This document shows, piece after piece, positions 1 through 5,456 of a stretch of 17,986 nt of DNA. The DNA is from an uncultured Eubacteriales bacterium. Lineage in GTDB: Bacteria; Bacillota; Clostridia; Christensenellales; Aristaeellaceae. Each line of letters begins with the position of its first letter. The first letter of the stretch is position 1. The notes beneath the pieces were generated by a model that made no database searches, was not told the origin of the DNA, and saw only the letters and a list, made by a program, of their open reading frames with translations. The stretch covers positions 1-17,986 of the forward strand of contig USCW01000017.1 of NCBI GenBank assembly GCA_900553315.1, in the 5' to 3' direction. The position numbers and the translations under genes were made by a program.

Positions 1-5
1 GGGGT

Positions 6-47
6 GCGGGGGAGAGCGCTTCTCTATAGAGAAGCACTCTCCCCCGC
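6..47 (-). terminator. Long GC-rich hairpin after the lacI-type gene
   Basis: Bases 6-16 (GCGGGGGAGAG) pair perfectly with 37-47, and bases 19-24 (CTTCTC) pair with 29-34, around a TATA loop; inside, there is one C/A mismatch (17 with 36). The hairpin begins 19 bases past the stop codon of the minus-strand regulator gene, so it is placed to end or protect that transcript. On the minus strand it is not followed by a T-run inside the window, so it is not a textbook rho-independent terminator. A gene to the left could also converge on it. A hairpin of similar design lies at 17913-17954. Confidence 0.5.
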
Positions 48-66
48 AAAACGTCTCCTCTTACCC

Positions 67-1083
67 TTACGCGGTTCCTCGCTGGAGGAGCCAGCAGTTG
101 AGCTTTACGTTGGCGTTGCCGTCATCGGTCTTGTTGACAATACTGAAGAGCTTGTGAACGGCTTCCATGCCGATTTCAACGTGGGGCGGGGCGATGGTGG
201 TCAGCTTGGGATCCACTACGCTGGCCGCGTCAATGTCGTCAAAGCCGACAATCGCTACATCCTCCGGGACGTGAAGCCCTGCCTCCCGTGCGGCACGAAT
301 GGCTCCAATGGCCAGATAGTCACTCTGGCAAAAGACTGCGTCCGGACGTTCTGGGAGCGCTAACAGCTGCTTCATCGCGTCGTACCCGCTGGATTCTGTC
401 CAGCTGCCGACACAAACATACTCCGGTGAGAAGGATAAACCCGCCTGCACCAGCGCCCGCTGATACCCCGCAAAGCGCTTGGTCATGGGGATGGAGTCCA
501 CCACGCCGGAAATCATGGCAATGCGCTTGCGGCCCAGCTTGGCCAGATGCGAGGTGGCGAGCAGCGCACCCTGTTGGTCATCATAATTGATGCAGGGTAT
601 GCCGTCGTTCGTGTAGGCATAGGCACAGATAACGGGGTAGGGGAGCCGGGGCAGAAGCGAGGTCATGTCCCGGGGATACTGCGAAATGTAAATCATTCCC
701 ATATAAGAGGAATTCAGCCAGCCGCAGGTCTTGCGCAGCGTCTCCTGAAGCATCTTGGGCGGCGGCATCGAAGACCAGTCTGTCATGGTGAGAATGTTCA
801 GATTATAAATCGTCACCTGCGCATTGTATTTGTCTGCGGCGGTGCAGATGCCCTGCAAAATGCGGTCGCAGAAGGTGATTCCGGCCTGCTCCTCAATAAC
901 GCAGATACTCTTTTGCTTGGGAGCGCTGCCGCGAATGCGGGTGAAGTCGTAGCCCATCTCCCGAGCAACATCCAGAATTTCCGAGCGCCGCTGCTCGCTG
1001 ATGCGCCCCTTGCCTGTCAGCGCGTTGGACACGGTGGCCGTGGACAACTGCATACGGCCGGCAATGTCCGAAATTGTAACCAC
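67..1083 (-). CDS. LacI-family transcriptional regulator
   Basis: Cytoplasmic DNA-binding repressor or activator of the LacI/GalR family, 338 aa, normal family length. The N-terminal helix-turn-helix is clear (residues 3-29: TISDIA at 3-8, then LSTATVSNALTGKGRIS at 13-29). It is followed by a periplasmic-binding-protein-like sugar-sensing domain (about 60-338) with the family signature VAIVGFDDIDAAS near the C-terminus. I chose the GTG start at 1083 because it puts the HTH at the very N-terminus, has AGGTGA five bases upstream, and lies 3' of a good promoter at 1149-1121. An ATG further upstream (1158) would start before that promoter and add 25 residues with no family match. It is transcribed away from the ABC importer, so it most likely senses an imported sugar or breakdown product and controls the importer. 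The effector cannot be read from the sequence. Confidence 0.93.
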   Translation of the reverse strand: MVTISDIAGRMQLSTATVSNALTGKGRISEQRRSEILDVAREMGYDFTRIRGSAPKQKSICVIEEQAGITFCDRILQGICTAADKYNAQVTIYNLNILTMTDWSSMPPPKMLQETLRKTCGWLNSSYMGMIYISQYPRDMTSLLPRLPYPVICAYAYTNDGIPCINYDDQQGALLATSHLAKLGRKRIAMISGVVDSIPMTKRFAGYQRALVQAGLSFSPEYVCVGSWTESSGYDAMKQLLALPERPDAVFCQSDYLAIGAIRAAREAGLHVPEDVAIVGFDDIDAASVVDPKLTTIAPPHVEIGMEAVHKLFSIVNKTDDGNANVKLNCWLLQRGTA

Positions 1084-1120
1084 GATATTCACCTCACGAA
1101 TCGGTTTATTAATCAAGGCA

Positions 1121-1149
1121 AGTATAACATCGGCAAACGAAAAAAGCAA
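1121..1149 (-). promoter_or_regulatory. Sigma-70-type promoter of the LacI-family gene
   Basis: Read on the minus strand, TTGCTT (1149-1144) is followed by a 17-base spacer and TATACT (1126-1121). This is a near-consensus vegetative promoter. It would start transcription near 1114, giving a leader of about 30 bases that contains the AGGTGA ribosome binding site. It supports the GTG start at 1083. Confidence 0.6.
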
Positions 1150-1277
1150 GAGTTCCATGAAAAATCGACCAGTATGAGAAAATCATGTGCTTTCCGACCA
1201 ACATTTGACTGGAAAATACATATAAATTTATTTTTCAGCGCAAAATGTTAATCAAATTAATCAGAAAAACAAGCGTA

Positions 1278-1291
1278 AATAATCGAATATT
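1278..1291. promoter_or_regulatory. Candidate LacI-family operator
   Basis: AATAATCGAATATT is a 14-base near-palindrome with a central CG and a single mismatched pair, the usual architecture of LacI/GalR-family operators. It ends four bases before the -35 box of the importer promoter, a position from which a bound regulator could affect RNA polymerase. Inference only: I see no second clear copy near the glycosidase genes. Confidence 0.3.
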
Positions 1292-1294
1292 CTA

Positions 1295-1323
1295 TTGCAA
1301 GCAGACAAAAACCGTGCTAAGAT
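1295..1323 (+). promoter_or_regulatory. Sigma-70-type promoter of the ABC importer operon
   Basis: TTGCAA (1295-1300), a 17-base spacer and TAAGAT (1318-1323) form a good vegetative promoter. Transcription would start near 1330 and give a leader of roughly 78 bases before the first permease gene. Confidence 0.6.
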
Positions 1324-1341
1324 AAGACTAAATCAAGGGAG

Positions 1342-1401
1342 ATGAAGCGAACACAAGGAGCGGCGTGCCGCCACCTGCCGCTGTCTGTGAAGAAAGGATG
1401 A
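1342..1401 (+). other. Possible 19-codon leader ORF before the first permease
   Basis: In the importer leader an ATG at 1342 opens a 19-codon frame that ends with TGA at 1399-1401, six bases before the GTG start of the permease. The stop overlaps the region holding the permease ribosome binding site, an arrangement that could couple translation. AGGGAG directly abuts the ATG, which is too close for a normal ribosome binding site. The peptide shows no codon run typical of an attenuator. It may be chance. Confidence 0.18.
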
Positions 1402-1407
1402 GGTCGA

Positions 1408-2337
1408 GTGAGTACCGTCAAGCCCCGTAAGCCCTCTTGGCGCAAACGTCTTGCCAGTGAAAAGGAACTTTGGTTCTGGACGCTGCTGTTTATTGCATGG
1501 TGGGCTGTCTTCTTCCTGATGCCGATTTACGGCATCAGCTACGCGTTCTTTGATTACAAGCCGGGCCGCACGCTGACCATGGATGATTTCGTGGGCTTCA
1601 AGCATTTCGCGGCGTTCTTCCAATCCCGAGACGCCATGAAGATCATCCGCAATACGCTGGTGCTCAGCGGTCTGCGCATGACGGTGGGCTTCATCATGCC
1701 CATCATCTTGGCGCTGATGCTGGATGAGCTGCGGCAGGGTCCGTTCAAGAAGATCGTACAGACCATCTCCTATTTGCCTTACTTCGTTTCCTGGGTCGTG
1801 GTGGCCAGCTTGGCCATCAGCCTGCTGAACTCCGACGGCGTGGTCAACGAGGTGCTGCAAAAGCTTGGCTTGATCTCCTCACCCATTCCATTCCTGACGG
1901 AAGGCAAGTACTTCTGGGGTCTGCGTACCTTCCTTGATATTTGGAAGGGCATCGGCTGGGACACCATCTTGTACATGTCGGCCATCGCCGGTATCGACCA
2001 GGCGCTGTATGAAGCCGGTGCGGTGGACGGCATCACCCGCTGGGGCAGCGTGAAGTACATTACCCTGCCGAGCATCATGCCCACCATCGTGCTGCTGTTC
2101 ATTCTGGGCATCGGTAACTTCCTGAATCTGGGCTATGAGCAGAACCTGCTGCTGGGTCAGGCGACTACCCGTGACTACTGGGAGATCATTGATACCTATG
2201 TGTATCGCTACGGTATTCAGAAGGGTCGCTACTCCTTCTCCATTGCTATCAGCCTGATGAAGTCCGTCATCGGTCTGGCGCTGGTGTTCTTCGCGAACAA
2301 GGTTGCGAAGAAGCACACCGACTACGCGGTCATGTAA
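1408..2337 (+). CDS. Carbohydrate ABC transporter permease, LplB-like (CUT1)
   Basis: Inner-membrane subunit of a CUT1-type sugar importer, 309 aa, in the LplB/COG4209 group of the MalF-like permeases. About six membrane segments are visible: near residues 22-44, 88-115, 125-148, 187-203, 226-247 and 280-302. The cytoplasmic EAA loop that docks on the ATPase is present: EAGAVDG at 202-208 followed by LP at 220-221. The start is GTG at 1408, with AAAGGA nine bases upstream; no in-frame ATG gives a better N-terminus. The following permease starts 17 bases after the stop, so the two are co-transcribed and should form the heterodimeric channel. The substrate is probably an oligosaccharide, given the glycosidases downstream. 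Confidence 0.92.
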   Translation: MSTVKPRKPSWRKRLASEKELWFWTLLFIAWWAVFFLMPIYGISYAFFDYKPGRTLTMDDFVGFKHFAAFFQSRDAMKIIRNTLVLSGLRMTVGFIMPIILALMLDELRQGPFKKIVQTISYLPYFVSWVVVASLAISLLNSDGVVNEVLQKLGLISSPIPFLTEGKYFWGLRTFLDIWKGIGWDTILYMSAIAGIDQALYEAGAVDGITRWGSVKYITLPSIMPTIVLLFILGIGNFLNLGYEQNLLLGQATTRDYWEIIDTYVYRYGIQKGRYSFSIAISLMKSVIGLALVFFANKVAKKHTDYAVM

Positions 2338-2354
2338 GGGAGGGAGAACGTACT

Positions 2355-3269
2355 ATGAAATCTGCCAACTATATCAAGCGGACAAAGGCTGGCACAGTCT
2401 TTGACGTGCTGAATGTGACCATCCTGATTTTGATGTCCTTCCTGTTCGTATATCCCTTCTGGAACCAGCTGGTCGTGTCGTTCAACGATGGTATCGACGC
2501 GGCTCGCGGCGGCCTGTACTTCTGGCCGCGTGAGTTCACGCTGGGCAACTACACCTACATTTTCCAGACTGCCGGTATGCTGGACGCGCTGGGCTGGTCG
2601 CTGGCCCGCGTGGTGGTAGGCACGGTGACGAAGCTGGTGGCAACGGGTCTGCTGGCCTATGTGACCACGGTCAAGCATTTTTCCTTCCACAGCAAGCTGC
2701 GCAAGATGTTCCTGATTACGATGTACGTCTCCGGCGGCATGATTCCTACCTACCTCGCGTTCATCAAGCTGGGGTTGCTGGAAAGCTTCACGGTGTACTG
2801 GCTGCCCTCTATCCTGAGCGCTTATGAGATGATGATTATCGCCTCCTATATCGAGAGTCTGCCGGACGCGCTGTTTGAATCTGCGCGTATCGACGGCGCG
2901 AAGGAGATCACCATCTACACCAAGATTTGCTTGCCCCTGTGTGTGCCTGTGTTCGCCGCGCTGGGCGTTATGGTGGCCGTCGGCCATTGGAATAGCTGGT
3001 TCGACGTTATCCTGTACAACCCCTCCGGCGAGTACGACACCCTGCAAATCGTTCTGCGGAACATTCTGATCCAGTCGGACAAGATCAAGAAGCTGATGTC
3101 CGACGCAACGGTGGGCTCCGCCGCAGTCAAGAGCGCTGCTGCACGTATCTCCACCGTGTCCATGCGCGCGGCTACGATGATGGTCGTGACCATCCCGATC
3201 GTGCTGGTGTACCCCTTCTTCCAGAAGTACTTCGTGAAGGGCATCTCCATCGGCGCTGTGAAGGGCTGA
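2355..3269 (+). CDS. Carbohydrate ABC transporter permease, YtcP/MalG-like (CUT1)
   Basis: Second channel subunit of the importer, 304 aa, of the MalG-like group often named YtcP (COG0395). Six membrane segments can be seen, the first at about residues 18-43. The EAA loop reads ESARIDGA at 175-182, with LP at 193-194. The C-terminus KYFVKGISIGAVKG is the typical ending of this subfamily and shows the gene is complete. The ATG at 2355 is preceded by GGGAGGGAGAAC, a strong ribosome binding site. It partners with the LplB-like permease just upstream and the binding protein downstream. Confidence 0.93.
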   Translation: MKSANYIKRTKAGTVFDVLNVTILILMSFLFVYPFWNQLVVSFNDGIDAARGGLYFWPREFTLGNYTYIFQTAGMLDALGWSLARVVVGTVTKLVATGLLAYVTTVKHFSFHSKLRKMFLITMYVSGGMIPTYLAFIKLGLLESFTVYWLPSILSAYEMMIIASYIESLPDALFESARIDGAKEITIYTKICLPLCVPVFAALGVMVAVGHWNSWFDVILYNPSGEYDTLQIVLRNILIQSDKIKKLMSDATVGSAAVKSAAARISTVSMRAATMMVVTIPIVLVYPFFQKYFVKGISIGAVKG

Positions 3270-3299
3270 GTACGCATCTGGGCTTTCCATTCGAATTGT

Positions 3300-3318
3300 C
3301 AGAGCAGTCTTTGCTCTG
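3300..3318 (+). promoter_or_regulatory. Intercistronic hairpin before the binding-protein gene
   Basis: CAGAGCA (3300-3306) pairs with TGCTCTG (3312-3318) around a GTCTT loop. It is followed by an A-rich stretch and the GGAG ribosome binding site of the next gene. In ABC importer operons such hairpins often act as RNA-processing or stabilising elements that let the binding protein be made in excess. That role is inferred here. There is no T-run, so it is not a classical terminator. Confidence 0.4.
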
Positions 3319-3345
3319 CAAAATAAAAAAGGAGTGTGTATCCAC

Positions 3346-5100
3346 ATGACCACAAAGCGTTTTCTGGGACTTTTGCTGAGCGTCATCATGGCCTTCTCCT
3401 GCGTTAGCTTCGCAGCGGCTGAAGACGTGGCGGACGTGAAGCTGACCGGCACCGTGAACAAGTACGGCTGGGAAGTTCCCGAAGAGACCCTGAAGTTCAC
3501 CTACTATGCGTGCGACGACGACGCGACCAATCAGGCCGAAGAGGACGAGCGTCTGGCCGAGGTTGACAAAGTCCTGAAGGACGAGTTCAACATTGAAATT
3601 CAGAAGCTGGTGTATTCTCAGGATTCTGAGGAGCGCCTGAATCTGATGCTGGCCTCCAACGACTATCCCGAAGTCATCGTGGGCATGAGCGATACCATGG
3701 CCAACGCTTTCATCAGCCAGGGCCGTGCCATCGAGCTGACCCCTTATCTGGAGAAGTACGGTCAGAACGTGCTGTCCTCCTATGGCAACTTCATTAACCT
3801 GCTGCGTGAAGAGGACGGCTCCCTGTACAAGCTGTCCAGCAGCTCCGGCAACACCACCGACGTGATGGGCCGTGACTTCTCCATCCGTTGGGACTGGCTG
3901 CAGGAGACTGGTCTGCCCGTGCCCACCAGCATGGACAGCTACTACGAGGCCATCAAGGCGATCGTTGCCAACCATCCCACCAACGCTAACGGCGAAAAGG
4001 TGTACGGCATCACCGCTTTCTCTCTGAAGGGCGAAGAGTTCTATGCGACTCCCCTGCAGTTCCTTGGCCTGTACAGCACCTCTACCGGTATCTACAAGCT
4101 GAACGATGACGGCACCCTGACCTACTGGGTGGACACCGACGAGGGCCGTCAGGTTGCGCACTACATCAACAAGTTCTGGCGTGAGGGCCTGATCGACCCC
4201 GACTTCCAGACCAAGGACTATGACTCCTCCGTGGCGTTCATGTCCTCCGAGCGTGTGGCCGGCAACATCGGCACATGGTGGCACAACTTCACCGGCGGCT
4301 ATCAGATTTGGGAGACCACCGATGAGAACTACACCATCGACAAGCGTATGCAGGAGCTGACCTGGCAGGAGACCGACGCGACCCCCAACCTGATTAACAA
4401 CAACTACATCCGCAGCACCCGTGTCATCATCACCGACAAGTGCAAGAATCCCGAAGCCGTGATGCGCTACTTCAACTGGCAGTGCACGCCCATGGGTATC
4501 GCCTTCAACTCCATGGGACCGGAGGGCAAGGACAAGGCTTGGTTCATCAATGATGACGGCCTGATTCAAGTCAGCGATATGTACTGGTACGGCAAGCCCG
4601 GCGACATGAGCTTCATGTGGGACGACTTCGAGTCCAAGACCTGCGGCGGCTGGAACTACGTGATCGCGGCTCCCACCTACACCCCCGTGGACAAGATGGA
4701 CAACCCCGCCGAGGGTTGGGCTGATCCTGTTACGAAGGTCAACATGTGGGATCTGATCCCCGACTATTCCAAGCTGGATCAGGAGACCATGTCCAATGGT
4801 AACATGATGTATCTGCTGGATGCGCAGACCTCTACCACCTACCTGACCGACATGACTACCTGGAACATCTCCCTGGATCCCGACAGCGACGAGGCCATGA
4901 TTTACACCGACATCAAGGAGCGTCTGCTGTCTGACTGGTGCAACGTCATCATGGCGAGCACTGAGGAAGAGTGCGACAAGCTGTACGACGAGATGGTTGC
5001 TGACATCCATGACCTGGGTGTGGATCAGCTGACCGCCGCGCAGCAGGAAGCTTACACGCTGAACCAGTCCAAGCTGGACGGCAGCTACTGGAACAAGTAA
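3346..5100 (+). CDS. Extracellular solute-binding protein of the carbohydrate importer
   Basis: Exported sugar-capturing subunit of the ABC importer, 584 aa, in the range of LplA/YtcQ-type family 1 binding proteins that pair with LplB and YtcP permeases. The N-terminus has a signal peptide: basic MTTKR, a hydrophobic stretch to about residue 23, then an FAAA-ED boundary that suits signal peptidase I. A cysteine lies inside the hydrophobic core (AFSC), but the preceding residues do not make a good lipobox, so a lipoprotein is less likely. The ATG at 3346 is preferred, with AAGGAG 11 bases upstream; a GTG at 3334 lies inside that ribosome binding site. Codon use is strongly biased to a few preferred codons, suggesting high expression. 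It is the last gene before a hairpin terminator. Confidence 0.9.
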   Translation: MTTKRFLGLLLSVIMAFSCVSFAAAEDVADVKLTGTVNKYGWEVPEETLKFTYYACDDDATNQAEEDERLAEVDKVLKDEFNIEIQKLVYSQDSEERLNLMLASNDYPEVIVGMSDTMANAFISQGRAIELTPYLEKYGQNVLSSYGNFINLLREEDGSLYKLSSSSGNTTDVMGRDFSIRWDWLQETGLPVPTSMDSYYEAIKAIVANHPTNANGEKVYGITAFSLKGEEFYATPLQFLGLYSTSTGIYKLNDDGTLTYWVDTDEGRQVAHYINKFWREGLIDPDFQTKDYDSSVAFMSSERVAGNIGTWWHNFTGGYQIWETTDENYTIDKRMQELTWQETDATPNLINNNYIRSTRVIITDKCKNPEAVMRYFNWQCTPMGIAFNSMGPEGKDKAWFINDDGLIQVSDMYWYGKPGDMSFMWDDFESKTCGGWNYVIAAPTYTPVDKMDNPAEGWADPVTKVNMWDLIPDYSKLDQETMSNGNMMYLLDAQTSTTYLTDMTTWNISLDPDSDEAMIYTDIKERLLSDWCNVIMASTEEECDKLYDEMVADIHDLGVDQLTAAQQEAYTLNQSKLDGSYWNK

Positions 5101-5136
5101 TTACATACCCATTGTTCATTAGCTAGCTTCAACGGT

Positions 5137-5164
5137 GGGGGAAGCCCGCTTGCGGGCTTCCCCC
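5137..5164 (+). terminator. Terminator of the importer operon
   Basis: GGGGGAAGCCCG (5137-5148) pairs perfectly over 12 bp with 5153-5164 around a CTTG loop. It lies 36 bases after the binding-protein stop codon. Only two Ts follow (CCTTAAAA), so the U-tract is weak. The stem is strong and well placed to separate the transporter transcript from the glycosidase genes. Confidence 0.65.
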
Positions 5165-5176
5165 TTAAAAATGCTT

Positions 5177-5338
5177 GGGCAATACCGCACAATTCGTTGG
5201 CAGCGTAGGCGATGCCTTTTCCGCCATCTGCTGCTTGCAGATTTTTCGATTTACCTCCAGTAAACCTTCAAAATCTGCCATTGCATCTGACGAAAAATTC
5301 ATTCGCCTCCGCACCAACTCATTTGTGCGGTATTGCCC
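5177..5338. mobile_element. 162-bp foldback repeat, MITE-like
   Basis: The ends are perfect 16-bp inverted repeats: GGGCAATACCGCACAA at 5177-5192 and its complement at 5323-5338. The similarity continues inward on both sides (GTTGG, AGGCGA, TTTT-CG, GCAGATTTT), so nearly the whole element can fold back on itself. Near the centre, 5237-5245 pairs with 5270-5278 and 5250-5254 with 5260-5264. No transposase is encoded. A 64-codon minus-strand frame runs across the element (5359-5165) but has no ribosome binding site that I can support and follows the repeat structure, so I do not call it a gene. I see no clear target-site duplication. The size, inverted ends and intergenic position suit a miniature inverted-repeat transposable element. 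Confidence 0.7.
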
Positions 5339-5380
5339 TAAGATAGCGCCATGAAACATTCTTCGGTCGTTTTAGCAGAG

Positions 5381-5402
5381 GCAGCGGCACGTGCGCCGCT
5401 GC
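5381..5402 (+). promoter_or_regulatory. Leader hairpin before the 876-aa gene
   Basis: GCAGCGGC (5381-5388) pairs perfectly with 5395-5402 around a six-base loop. It lies between the foldback element and the AGGAGG site (about 5443-5448) of the next gene. The gap from 5101 to 5456 therefore contains a terminator, the MITE-like element and this leader. I find no convincing -35/-10 pair here. TAAGAT at 5339-5344, immediately after the repeat, resembles a -10 box but lacks a partner at the right distance. Confidence 0.3.
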
Positions 5403-5456
5403 TTCCGCCGAGGCGATCTCCCCTGAAAATTCTGTACTTCACAGGAGGAACCAAGC

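Larger units (their letters stand above)
1084..1407. promoter_or_regulatory. Divergent control region between regulator and importer
   Basis: This 324-base AT-rich stretch separates the minus-strand regulator from the plus-strand importer operon. It holds the regulator promoter (1121-1149), a near-palindrome with a central CG (1278-1291), the importer promoter (1295-1323) and a short leader with a possible 19-codon ORF (1342-1401). TTAAT-CAA-ATTAA near 1248-1260 is another small imperfect palindrome, and TTAATCA/TAAATCA words recur around 1109, 1248 and 1330. Any of these could be regulator contacts, but AT-rich DNA yields such words easily. Confidence 0.6.

Noticed and set aside
1084..1158. 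Upstream ATG extension of the LacI-family gene
   Set aside because: It would begin upstream of the best promoter and add 25 residues before the helix-turn-helix, which is normally at the extreme N-terminus.
1205..1233. TTGACT as a second importer promoter
   Set aside because: The -35 match is good, but TATAAA lies only 10 bases away and the hexamer at 17 bases is TTATTT, a poor -10.
3334..3345. Extended GTG start of the solute-binding protein
   Set aside because: The GTG is part of the ribosome binding site GGAG-TG; the ATG at 3346 gives a clean signal peptide. The same reasoning removed the extended starts at 9985, 12062 and 14714.
5165..5359. 64-codon minus-strand frame
   Set aside because: It lies almost entirely within the foldback element, has no clear ribosome binding site, and its ends are the inverted repeats. 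More likely a by-product of the repeat than a gene.
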